Origin: an uncultured Ruminococcus sp.
Lineage (GTDB): Bacteria; Bacillota; Clostridia; Oscillospirales; Acutalibacteraceae
Direction of reading: 5' to 3'
Length of the DNA: 44,260 bases
NCBI GenBank assembly: GCA_902784855.1
Contig: CACZWQ010000014.1
Coordinates: forward strand, 1 to 44,260
Below are positions 8,412 through 16,179 of this stretch, one piece after another (positions within the stretch are counted from its first letter, which is position 1; every line of letters begins with the position of its first letter). Below the pieces are notes generated by a model, which was not told the origin of the DNA, ran no database searches, and saw nothing but the letters and a program-made list of their open reading frames with translations. Made by a program: the position numbers and the translations under genes.

Positions 8412-9947
8412 TTAATAGGATACGACTCCCCAATAGGCGCTCAACTCGTCCATCGGGTTGTACTTGACGCCGTAATAGCGGCACTCAAAGTGCAGGTGCG
8501 GTCCCGTGGAGTAGCCGGTGGAACCGACGTAGCCGATGACGGTGCCCGCCGTGACATACTGACCCGGGCTGACAACCACGCGCGAGAGGTGGCCGTAGAT
8601 GGTCTCCTTGCCGTTGCCGTGGCTCATCCAGACATAGTTGCCGAAGCCGCCGCCGCAGCCGCAGCTGCTGTATTTGCCGTAATCATGGGTGCAGTAGGTG
8701 TAGGTGTCGTCGACCGTGCCGTCCGCTGCCGCCACGACCGCTGCGCCGTAGATGTCGCCGCCCGCGATGTCGATCGCGCCGTGGTTGTAGGTCGTTCTGT
8801 CCTCGTTCCAGAGAGAAGAGAGGAAGAAGAAGCCCGGACACGGCCATGTGTAGCCGGAGCCGCCGCCAGAAGAGCTGCTGCCGCCCGAGGAGCTGCTGCC
8901 GCTGTAATCGTCATCGTCGTCATCGTCATAGCTTTGAGTGGAACCTGACGAGCTCGACGAGCCGGAGGAACCGGAGCTGCTTGATGAGCCGGAGGAGCTT
9001 GACGAGCCGGAAGAGCCGGAGCTGCCCGAGCTTCCGGATGAACCGGAGTTGCCGGAGCTGCCGGATTTGCCCGAGGAGCCGGAGCTGCCGGAGGAAGCGC
9101 TTGTCGCCTGCTGCGTCTGCGCAGACGCCTTTTGCTTGGCGGCTGCCGCCTGCTTTGCCGCTTCCTGCTGCTTAGCGGAAGCGGAATTGTCGAGCGCCTC
9201 TTGCTTGGCGAAGTTTGCCGCCGCCTCGGCTTCCAGCGCTGCGCTCTTTTTGTTGGTGTTTTGCAGCGCCGCCTTAGCCGTTCTGCTCTTGTTGGTCAGG
9301 TCGGTCAGAACCGCCTTGTTCTTGTCCACCAGCTTTTGCAGGTCGGCGAGGTCCTTGTTCAGTGTCGCTTCCTCTGTTTCGAGCTTTTTCTTCTCGGATT
9401 CCAGCGACTTCTTGTCCTTCTCCACAACGGTGAGCTTGCCGTTGATCTCGTCGATCATCTTGCGGTCGTACTCGGACAGCGTTTTTACCAGCGAGACCTT
9501 GTCGATAAAATCGCCGAAGTCCTTGGCGCCCAGCAAAATCTCCAGATTGCCGGCGCTGCCCGCCATGTATATGATCGCCAGACGTTCGCAGAGCGCGTCG
9601 ATCTGATCGTCGATGTCGCCGTTGCCGCTCTCGATCTCCGCCTGCTTGGCGCTGATGCTCTTGTTCAGCTTGGAGATGGACTCGCGGGTGAGGATAATCT
9701 TTTCATTCATGACCGAGATCTTGCTCAGGAGCGCTTCGCCGTAGGCTTCCTTCTCGCTGATGTCAGTCTCGGTCTTGTCGAGGAATGCCTGATATTCGGC
9801 GCTTTTCGCGTCGAGCTCGGCGATCCTTTCTTCAACCGATTGGGTGGTCTCCTCGGCGCCCGCGCTGAATGCGAACGTGGAGACAAGCGGCACGGATACG
9901 ATACAGACGCTCAGCGCCGCGCAGAGAATGGCTTTCAGTTTATTCAT
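8412..9947 (-). CDS. Secreted coiled-coil M23 peptidoglycan endopeptidase, FtsEX partner (PcsB/CwlO/EnvC role)
   Basis: A 511-residue secreted hydrolase. A signal peptide (residues 1-31) is followed by a long coiled coil of about 200 residues (EERIAELDAKSAEYQAF and onward), then an Ala/Lys/Gln stretch, a low-complexity Ser-Gly linker of about 60 residues, a run of seven Asp, and a C-terminal LytM/M23 domain. Zinc ligands are visible in HGAIDIAGG and GPHLHFE, so the enzyme should be active. The coiled coil plus endopeptidase layout matches proteins that are held inactive until recruited by FtsEX. The genes for FtsE and FtsX lie directly upstream on the same strand, which supports that role. 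GGAAGGAG precedes the ATG. Confidence 0.9.
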   Translation of the reverse strand: MNKLKAILCAALSVCIVSVPLVSTFAFSAGAEETTQSVEERIAELDAKSAEYQAFLDKTETDISEKEAYGEALLSKISVMNEKIILTRESISKLNKSISAKQAEIESGNGDIDDQIDALCERLAIIYMAGSAGNLEILLGAKDFGDFIDKVSLVKTLSEYDRKMIDEINGKLTVVEKDKKSLESEKKKLETEEATLNKDLADLQKLVDKNKAVLTDLTNKSRTAKAALQNTNKKSAALEAEAAANFAKQEALDNSASAKQQEAAKQAAAAKQKASAQTQQATSASSGSSGSSGKSGSSGNSGSSGSSGSSGSSGSSSSSGSSSSSGSSGSSSSSGSTQSYDDDDDDDYSGSSSSGGSSSSGGGSGYTWPCPGFFFLSSLWNEDRTTYNHGAIDIAGGDIYGAAVVAAADGTVDDTYTYCTHDYGKYSSCGCGGGFGNYVWMSHGNGKETIYGHLSRVVVSPGQYVTAGTVIGYVGSTGYSTGPHLHFECRYYGVKYNPMDELSAYWGVVSY

Positions 9948-10001
9948 GTATCACTACTCCTTCCTTAAAAATGGTTGGATCCTATTTGACAAAATATGAA
10001 G

Positions 10002-10036
10002 CATCACGCAGCACGCAACACACACAACGCCGAACG
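10002..10036. repeat. Heptanucleotide tandem repeat (5 units)
   Basis: Five imperfect 7-bp units of the form CANCACG or CNNAACG follow each other in the 153-bp gap between ftsX and the M23 gene. The rest of the gap holds an RBS and a stretch resembling the end of the GC-rich repeats found near 22.9 and 26.6 kb. Confidence 0.5.
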
Positions 10037-10100
10037 CGGGACACTGCATCTTCCCATCCGCCAAACACTTCACTCGCGGATTGGGTGCAGCGTCACGCTG

Positions 10101-11000
10101 CTACCAGCCGATGATCTCGTTTCCTTCTTTTTTCAGATACTTGCGAATGGAGATAAAGCCACCGAAGAAACCGACCAGCACACCCGCCGCGATAAAGCAG
10201 AACACCAGCGGCAACAGCATTTTCGTGAACGGGATCACGGCGATATCCAGTCCCGCGCGCTCGATCATGCCGATCGCGGCGCGATAGAGCAGCGCCAGCA
10301 CACCCGTCGCGATGGCGGCGGAGATAAAGCCGATCACCATGCCCTCGATCAAAAACGGCATGCGCACAAACATGTTCGTCGCGCCGACGGATTTCATGAT
10401 ACCGATCTCAAAGCGCCGCGAGTACATCGTGGTGCGAATGGTGTTCGCGATGATGAACAGCGAAATGATGATCAGCGCGCCGACTACACAGACACAGATG
10501 ATATTGATCAGGTTGCTGAGCTTGATCAGCTTCCGCGCAAAGTCACGGCGGTCGGTGACCGACAGCACGCCGTCGAGCGCCTTGATCTGTTCCACCGTTT
10601 CTTCGTATTTGTTGAGATCCTCAAACGATACGCGGTAGGCGTCGTTGAGCGGGTCTCTGTCCTTGATACGGTCAAAAAGCTGATCGCCCAGGGAACTCCT
10701 GAACTGTTCGACCGCCGTGCGCTTGGACACAAAGGTCACGGTCGCCACATTCGGGATATTTTCAATCTTTTTTCCAATTTGCTTGACTTCGATCTCGCTG
10801 CGGTCCTTGACGATGTAGACGGAGGTCTCGTTGGTCTTTTCCACCTCATCGACAATCTGGCGAACATTCAGCGAAAACAGCGCCGCGGCGCCCGTCATCA
10901 CCAGACAGCTCACCAGCACGCAGATGGATGCGATACTCATGATCCTGTTGGCATGGACGTTTCTGAAGCCCTCTTTTACAAGATAGCCAAAGCCTTTCAT
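10101..11000 (-). CDS. ftsX: Cell division protein FtsX
   Basis: The membrane half of the FtsEX complex, which passes ATPase-driven movement to a periplasm-facing peptidoglycan hydrolase. The 299-residue protein has the FtsX topology: an N-terminal helix near residues 20-45, a large extracellular domain (about 45-170), then three more membrane helices, the last close to the C terminus (GFFGGFISIRKYLKKEG). The extracellular loop (VYIVKDRSEIEVKQ) is where the coiled-coil hydrolase should dock. The gene starts 19 bp after ftsE, so the two are cotranscribed, with the M23 gene next. Confidence 0.95.
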   Translation of the reverse strand: MKGFGYLVKEGFRNVHANRIMSIASICVLVSCLVMTGAAALFSLNVRQIVDEVEKTNETSVYIVKDRSEIEVKQIGKKIENIPNVATVTFVSKRTAVEQFRSSLGDQLFDRIKDRDPLNDAYRVSFEDLNKYEETVEQIKALDGVLSVTDRRDFARKLIKLSNLINIICVCVVGALIIISLFIIANTIRTTMYSRRFEIGIMKSVGATNMFVRMPFLIEGMVIGFISAAIATGVLALLYRAAIGMIERAGLDIAVIPFTKMLLPLVFCFIAAGVLVGFFGGFISIRKYLKKEGNEIIGW

Positions 11001-11019
11001 AGCATGATCCTTTCGGTCT

Positions 11020-12018
11020 TTATTCGGATTCCCGCGGTTTTCTCATCGCGTTGTCGGGGTACTGCGGCAGGTCAAAAAGCTCTTCTTCCTCCGCTTCCCC
11101 GTCGGGCAGCTCCTGTACAGCAGTTGCGGCAGGTTCCGTTTCCGGCGCAGCCATCTCTGCGGCAGGCGCCGTCTCCTGTACGACAGGCGCGGGAATCTCG
11201 GGCAGCACTTCCGCGGCGGCAGGCGCTTCCGCTTCCGGCTCCGGTTTGACAGGAGAAGCCGTCTCCTTCAGCAGCTCGTCCGCTCTGTCGACGACGGAGA
11301 CGACCACGTCGTCCTCATCCTCGCCCGCTGTCACGTCGGTGCTGAAGCTCAGGCGGGCGGGCGTGTCGCTGATGACCTTGCCCTTGTCGATCGCGATGAC
11401 GCGCTGGTTGAACTCGCGCACCAGCTCGTGCTCGTGCGTGACGACCAGCACGGTGGTACCCATGGCGTTGATGCGCACCAGCAGCTCGAGGATCTCATGG
11501 GACAGCTCGGGATCGATGTTGCCCGTCGGCTCGTCCGCGATGATGATCTCGGGATTGTTGACCAGTGCACGCGCTAAGCTGACACGCTGCTGCTCACCGC
11601 CGGACAGCTCGGAGGGCTTGTCCTTCATCTTGTCCTTCAAGCCGACCAGATCGAGCACATAGGGCACGCGCTTTTTGACAGTGGCGCCGGTTTCGCCGAC
11701 CGCGCGCATGGCAAACGCCACATTGTCAAAGACATTCATCTTGTCAATGAGGCGAAAGTCCTGAAAAACCACGCCCATATGGCGGCGCAGGTAGGGCACA
11801 TGGCGCTTTTTCAGCTGCGAGAGCTTGTTGCCGTTGATGGTGATCTCGCCCGAGGTGGGGATCTCTTCACGCATGATCAGCTTGAGAAAGGTGCTCTTGC
11901 CCGCGCCCGAGGCGCCCACGATGAACACGAACTCGCCCTTTTCAATGTGCAGGGTGACGTTGCTCAGCGCGTTAGTGCCGTTGGGATAGGTTTTTGATAC
12001 GTTTTCAAAATCAATCAT
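11020..12018 (-). CDS. ftsE: Cell division ATP-binding protein FtsE with long acidic C-terminal extension
   Basis: The ATPase of FtsEX. The canonical domain fills residues 1-225: Walker A GASGAGKST, signature LSGGEQQRV, Walker B IIIADEPTGNID, H-loop VTHEHELV. Usual FtsE proteins end near 225-235 residues. This one continues to 332 with a Pro/Glu/Ala-rich, probably disordered tail (VKPEPEAEAPAAAE and similar) that ends in a short basic stretch (MRKPRESE). The frame is uninterrupted, so the tail is real coding sequence. It could bind a divisome protein. CAGGAG precedes the ATG. Confidence 0.95.
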   Translation of the reverse strand: MIDFENVSKTYPNGTNALSNVTLHIEKGEFVFIVGASGAGKSTFLKLIMREEIPTSGEITINGNKLSQLKKRHVPYLRRHMGVVFQDFRLIDKMNVFDNVAFAMRAVGETGATVKKRVPYVLDLVGLKDKMKDKPSELSGGEQQRVSLARALVNNPEIIIADEPTGNIDPELSHEILELLVRINAMGTTVLVVTHEHELVREFNQRVIAIDKGKVISDTPARLSFSTDVTAGEDEDDVVVSVVDRADELLKETASPVKPEPEAEAPAAAEVLPEIPAPVVQETAPAAEMAAPETEPAATAVQELPDGEAEEEELFDLPQYPDNAMRKPRESE

Positions 12019-12053
12019 AGTGACTCCTGTAAAACCTGCTAAAACAATCGCGT

Positions 12054-12080
12054 CCTGAACGCGGGAAATCCGCGCTCAGG
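12054..12080. other. Hairpin between the regulator gene and ftsE
   Basis: An 11-bp stem with one G-U pair and a 5-nt loop (arms 12054-12064 and 12070-12080). It lies in the leader of ftsE and downstream of the PucR-type gene. No clean T run follows directly, so it may be a weak terminator or a leader structure. Confidence 0.45.
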
Positions 12081-12145
12081 AACGAATGATTCAATCGAAA
12101 AAATTGTAAAAAACACTGACAGCGCAATTAACGCGCCCGCATCTT

Positions 12146-13231
12146 TTAATACTTTGTGGGGCTGGCGTTGAGGTATTTCTTGACCATCAGCGCTACCTTA
12201 AAGACGATCGCATCCTCAAATTCGCGCAGGTCAAGACCGGTGAGCTTCTTGATCTTCTCGAGCCGGTAAACCAGCGTGTTGCGGTGCACGAACAGCTTGC
12301 GCGAGGTCTCGGAAACGTTGAGGTTGTTTTCGAAGAAGCGCTGGATGGTGAACAGCGTCTCCTGATCGAGGCTCTCGATCGAGCCGCGCTTGAACACTTC
12401 CTTGAGGAACATCTTGCACAGGGTGGTGGGCAGCTGATAGATCAGGCGGGCGATGCCGAGGTTGTCATAGCTGACGATGGTGCGCTCAGTGTCAAACACC
12501 TTGGCGACCTCGAGTGCGGACTGGGCTTCCTTGAAGGAGCGCGCCAGATCCTTGATGCCCGTGACGGTGGTGCCGATGCCGACCACGCAGTGGGTGTAGA
12601 ACTCACTGGACAGGGTGTCGGAAATGGAGCTTGCCAGCTTTTCGAGATCTCTGCCGTCGGTATCGGGCTTGACCTCCTTGACGAGGGCGATCTCCTCTTC
12701 ATTGATATTGATGACGAAGTCCTTGGATTTGTCAGGGAACAAATTCTGAACGATGTCATAGGCGGAAACGTCGGTGCGGGACACGATCTTGATCAGCAGG
12801 CAAACGCGGGCGACCTCGGAATTGAAGTGGAGCTCTCTCGCCTTGAGGTAAATGTCGCCGGGCAGGATGTTGTCCATGATGACGTTCTTGATGAAGTTGG
12901 AACGGTCATATTTCTCGTCATAATACTGCTTGATGCTGGCAAAGCTGACAGACAGAAGCTGCGCGTATTTCTGGGCATATTCGTCGGTGCCCTGAACAAA
13001 GACGGCGTAATCGTATTTGGCGCCGCTGCCGAAGGATTTATAGGTATAGCCGTTGATCACAAAAGGTGCGGTGGAGCTGAGGGTTTCCGAGTTGATGCTC
13101 TCATTGACCTCGCCGATCTTGCCGAGCTCCGAGCAGGCAATAACAACGCTGGTTTCGTCAATGACGCCGATCGTTCTGTCGATTGCATCCTTCATCTGAT
13201 GCACGATACCCTGAAATAATCTGTTTGACAT
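12146..13231 (-). CDS. PucR/CdaR-family transcriptional regulator
   Basis: A 361-residue regulator. The N-terminal half (FVINGYTYKSFGSGAKYDYAVF) looks like a small sensory domain. The middle carries the GGDEF-like, non-catalytic domain common in this family (VVGIGTTVTGIKDLARSFKEAQSALEVA). The C terminus has the PucR helix-turn-helix with the family signature LFVHRNTLVYRLEKI. The family controls purine, sugar-diacid or amino-acid use; the ligand here is not evident. ATG at 13231 is chosen because AGAGGT lies 7 nt upstream, whereas the in-frame codon at 13282 has none. A Pho-box-like promoter precedes the gene. No obvious target operon is adjacent, so it may act elsewhere or on itself. Confidence 0.85.
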   Translation of the reverse strand: MSNRLFQGIVHQMKDAIDRTIGVIDETSVVIACSELGKIGEVNESINSETLSSTAPFVINGYTYKSFGSGAKYDYAVFVQGTDEYAQKYAQLLSVSFASIKQYYDEKYDRSNFIKNVIMDNILPGDIYLKARELHFNSEVARVCLLIKIVSRTDVSAYDIVQNLFPDKSKDFVININEEEIALVKEVKPDTDGRDLEKLASSISDTLSSEFYTHCVVGIGTTVTGIKDLARSFKEAQSALEVAKVFDTERTIVSYDNLGIARLIYQLPTTLCKMFLKEVFKRGSIESLDQETLFTIQRFFENNLNVSETSRKLFVHRNTLVYRLEKIKKLTGLDLREFEDAIVFKVALMVKKYLNASPTKY

Positions 13232-13401
13232 GGTTCTTACCTCTTTTTCCTGCATTTTTGTCATACAATGTAATAGATACATTTCTTCTCATATACATAT
13301 TACACAAAACCGAGAAAAAAATCAACCTCTATCAACAAATTTTTCAGAAAATTTTTAGATAATTTCACGGTACCGCCGCATTTTTTCTCTTTTCTGTCCC
13401 T

Positions 13402-13446
13402 ATCATAACACAGAAATGTGACAGAAATGTGACAGAAATGTAACAA
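13402..13446 (-). promoter_or_regulatory. Pho box-like promoter upstream of the PucR-type regulator
   Basis: On the minus strand four heptamers recur every 11 bp: TTGTTAC (13446-13440), CTGTCAC (13435-13429), CTGTCAC (13424-13418) and CTGTGTT (13413-13407). A -10 hexamer TATGAT (13407-13402) starts 10 nt after the third. The 7-mer CTGTCAY with an 11-bp period and this distance to the -10 are the known layout of PhoB-activated promoters. Binding by a PhoP/PhoB-type protein is inferred. Confidence 0.6.
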
Positions 13447-13467
13447 TTCATAAGATGAGATAAACGT

Positions 13468-14346
13468 TCACTCCGCTGCGGAGAGGGTGTGATAAATGCG
13501 GTCGACGATCTCCATGTGGCGCTCGTCGAATTTCCGCGCGAACAGATTCGGACTTTCCGTCAGCTCGCGGAAATCGTCATCCTCTTTGCCGGGCGTGCTG
13601 CCCCAGACATAGGGCGTGCCGCGCTTCCAGTCGATGCTGCGCACACAGCCCCTGTAGACGTCTCGGTCATAGAGCGTGTCCATCAGCCCGCAGTTATAGA
13701 AAACAGTCTGCAAAAACATCTCGTCGCTTCCGATCGTTTTTTCAAACATCTTTTTCAGCTTGTCCTCGTGCGCGATGACGCAGGAAGCCGCTTCCTCGCG
13801 GATGGAGAACCAGTTGAAGCCGTGCATGACCGTCCAGTCGCAGCGGCGGTGACGGTTGACGCCGACCGCAAGCTGCGCGTAGTGCATGACACGGTCGACC
13901 ACCTTGACCGCCTTGTATTTGCGGTAAACGGGAAGCTCCACGAGCGGGTGGTAGGTTTTCGACCATTTCAGGCAGGGATGGTTTTCGTCGAAGCCGAGGA
14001 AATTTTTGCCGCTGCTTTCAAAGAAATCATAGATCTCCCGCGCGGGCTTCAGCGGCAGGTCCACGCCGCTGAGCAGGTGAAAGTAGGAATAACCGCCGTG
14101 GCGCAGGGCAGCGTCCAGCAGCCGAAGCTCCACATTGCTCTGCGAATAGTCCGCCCATCTGACGTCTGTCGGCTCAATGAAGCGAAGCTTTGAATGCGAC
14201 AGCCACGCAGTGATGTCCGGAACATTTTTCGCCTTGACGTCGATGTGCAGATAGAAGTCGTTGTATTCCGCGTCGAGCAGCCGGAGCAGCTTTTCCAGAA
14301 TGCCCCAAGAGCCGTGCGCCATGATCAGATATGCGTGCTTATGCAT
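13468..14346 (-). CDS. Core-2/I-branching-type glycosyltransferase (GT14 family)
   Basis: A 292-residue enzyme of the beta-1,6-N-acetylglucosaminyltransferase-like family. Family features visible are the N-terminal AYLIMAHG, FYLHIDVKA, the conserved VRWADYSQSNVELRLLDAAL, the block FHLLSGVDLPLKP, and GSDEMFLQTVFYN towards the C terminus. Bacterial members decorate cell-surface glycans or exopolysaccharide; the acceptor here is unknown. No membrane helix is seen, so it acts in the cytoplasm. ATG at 14346 (HKHAYLIMAHG) is preferred over the longer frame because the family homology starts here and GGTGG precedes it. Confidence 0.85.
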   Translation of the reverse strand: MHKHAYLIMAHGSWGILEKLLRLLDAEYNDFYLHIDVKAKNVPDITAWLSHSKLRFIEPTDVRWADYSQSNVELRLLDAALRHGGYSYFHLLSGVDLPLKPAREIYDFFESSGKNFLGFDENHPCLKWSKTYHPLVELPVYRKYKAVKVVDRVMHYAQLAVGVNRHRRCDWTVMHGFNWFSIREEAASCVIAHEDKLKKMFEKTIGSDEMFLQTVFYNCGLMDTLYDRDVYRGCVRSIDWKRGTPYVWGSTPGKEDDDFRELTESPNLFARKFDERHMEIVDRIYHTLSAAE

Positions 14347-14434
14347 GGTACCACCATCCCCTTTTTCTCTGAATATTATAACGAAAACCGGGGCTTCTGT
14401 CAAATCGACAGCGGGATATGCCGTTTCCCTTATC

Positions 14435-14464
14435 AAAAAAAGCAGCGCTTTTGCAAGCGCTGCT
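14435..14464 (-). terminator. Terminator of the hydrogenase operon
   Basis: On the minus strand a 10-bp stem (AGCAGCGCTT / AAGCGCTGCT) with a 4-nt loop is followed by six T. It begins 15 nt after the hydA stop codon. Confidence 0.92.
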
Positions 14465-14478
14465 TTCTGTTATGCAAA

Positions 14479-16179
14479 TCAAATGCCCTTTGCCCTCTCG
14501 ACATAGGAGGTGTGGAGCAGCTCGTGAGCGAGGTGGGAACCGGGCTCGCCGAGGTATTCCTCATAGATCGCCTTGATCTCGGGGTTGTCATGGGACTTTC
14601 TGTAGGGCAGGTTCTTGTCGTCCTCATAGAGCGCCTTGGCACGGAGCGCCTTGAGATCGACGAAGTTTCTGACGTGACCGGGCTGGATGGGCTGGCCGCC
14701 GCCGTTGACGCAGCCGCCCGGGCAGCACATGATCTCGACAAACTGATAGTCGGCTTCGCCCGCGCGGATCTTGTCGAGGATGACAGCCGCGTTCTTCAAG
14801 CCGGACGCGACAGCGACCTTGACGGTCAGGCCCGCGACGTCATAGGTCGCTTCCTTGATGCCGTCGGTGCCGCGCACCTCGTTGTAGTCGATCTGCTTGA
14901 GATCCTCGCCGGTCAGCTTGTCGGCTACGGTTCTCAGCGCCGCTTCCATCACGCCGCCGGTGGCGCCGAAGATGGTGCCCGCGCCGGAGCCGATCGCCAT
15001 GATGGGATCAAACTGCTCGTCCTCGAGAGAGGTGAACTGGATGCCCGCGCGCTTGATCATCTTGGCAAGCTCTCTGGTGGTGATGGAGATATCGTTGTCC
15101 TGCATGCCGTCGCGTCCCTGATCGTCGCGCTTGATCTCAAACTTCTTGGCGACACAGGGCATGACGGATACGACGACGATGTCCTTGGGATCGATGCCCG
15201 CCTTCTGGGCATAGTAGGACTTGATCATCGCGCCCTGCATCTGCTGCGGAGACTTGCAGGTGGACAGGTGCGGGATGAGGTCGGGATAGTAGTGCTCGCA
15301 GAACTTGACCCAGCCGGGCGAGCAGGAGGTGATCATCGGCAGCACGCCGCCGTTCTGAACACGCTGGATAAACTCGGTGCCCTCTTCCATGATGGTGAGG
15401 TCGGCGCCGAAGTTGGTGTCAAACACCTTGTCAAAGCCGAGCATCTTGAGCGCTGCGACCATCTTGCCGGTGACGTTGGTGCCGATGGGCATGTCGAAGC
15501 ACTCGCCGAGGGTGGCGCGGATAGAGGGAGCGGTGTGGACGACCACATGCTTGGCGGGATCCGCCAGCGCCGCGAACACCTTGTCGGTGTCGTCGCGCTC
15601 CACGAGCGCGCCTGTCGGGCAGACCACGGTGCACTGACCGCAGCTGACGCAGGATACGTCGCCGAGGTCGCGGTCGAACGCGCAGGAGATCTGGGTGTCA
15701 AAGCCGCGGTTGTTCGCGCCGATGACGGAGACGAACTGCTGCTTGCAGGCTGCGACGCAGCGGCGGCAGAGGATACACTTGTTGTTGTTTCTGACGAGGT
15801 GCAGGGTGGAGTGATCCTCCTCGTACTTGGTCTCCTCGCCCTCAAACTTCTTTTCGTCCACGCCGTACTCCAAGCAGAGCTGCTGGAGCTCGCAGTTGTT
15901 GCTTCTGGGGCAGGACAGGCACTTCTTGTCGTGGTTGGACAGAAGCAGCTCGAGGTTCATTTTTCTGTATTTCTGGATCTGCGGAGTATTGGTAAAGATC
16001 TCGGTGCCCTCTCTGTCGATGGGGTATACGCAGGCAGCCACCAGGCTGCGCGCGCCCTTGACCTCGCAAAGGCACATACGGCAAGCGCCGATCTCGTTGA
16101 TTTCTTTCAGAAAGCATAAGGTCGGGATTTTAATGCCGAATTTGTGGCAGGCTTCCAGGATGGTGGTGTTTTTCTCAAC
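14479..16179 (-). CDS. hydA: [FeFe] hydrogenase catalytic subunit HydA/HndD, lacking its own start
   Basis: Reduces protons to H2 at the H-cluster within an NADH/ferredoxin-linked complex. Order of parts: [2Fe-2S] domain (CRMCLC, then CVYP), His-Cys3 cluster (HDKKCLSCPRSNNC), two [4Fe-4S] clusters (CILCRRCVAACKQ; CVSCGQCTVVCP), and H-cluster motifs TSCSPGW (canonical TSCCPxW), MPCVAKKFE and EIMCCPGGCVNGGGQP. Homology begins abruptly at VEKNTTILEA. The usual first ~10-15 residues, a start codon and an RBS are all missing. The frame overlaps the end of hndC in +1, and the first in-frame ATG falls inside the [2Fe-2S] ligand motif. From the junction on, the gene is intact. It may be a real mutation, an assembly error, or be read by frameshifting; see findings. 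Confidence 0.85.
   Translation of the reverse strand, partial: VEKNTTILEACHKFGIKIPTLCFLKEINEIGACRMCLCEVKGARSLVAACVYPIDREGTEIFTNTPQIQKYRKMNLELLLSNHDKKCLSCPRSNNCELQQLCLEYGVDEKKFEGEETKYEEDHSTLHLVRNNNKCILCRRCVAACKQQFVSVIGANNRGFDTQISCAFDRDLGDVSCVSCGQCTVVCPTGALVERDDTDKVFAALADPAKHVVVHTAPSIRATLGECFDMPIGTNVTGKMVAALKMLGFDKVFDTNFGADLTIMEEGTEFIQRVQNGGVLPMITSCSPGWVKFCEHYYPDLIPHLSTCKSPQQMQGAMIKSYYAQKAGIDPKDIVVVSVMPCVAKKFEIKRDDQGRDGMQDNDISITTRELAKMIKRAGIQFTSLEDEQFDPIMAIGSGAGTIFGATGGVMEAALRTVADKLTGEDLKQIDYNEVRGTDGIKEATYDVAGLTVKVAVASGLKNAAVILDKIRAGEADYQFVEIMCCPGGCVNGGGQPIQPGHVRNFVDLKALRAKALYEDDKNLPYRKSHDNPEIKAIYEEYLGEPGSHLAHELLHTSYVERAKGI

Noticed and set aside
13410-13442. Replication or plasmid iterons
   Set aside because: The 11-bp repeats sit directly before a -10 element of a regulator gene, and no replication gene is present. 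A Pho box explains period and sequence better.
14194-16119. Long plus-strand frame of 641 codons opposite hydA
   Set aside because: It is the antisense shadow of the hydrogenase gene; it has no RBS and its product shows no family pattern, whereas the minus strand carries all hydrogenase motifs.
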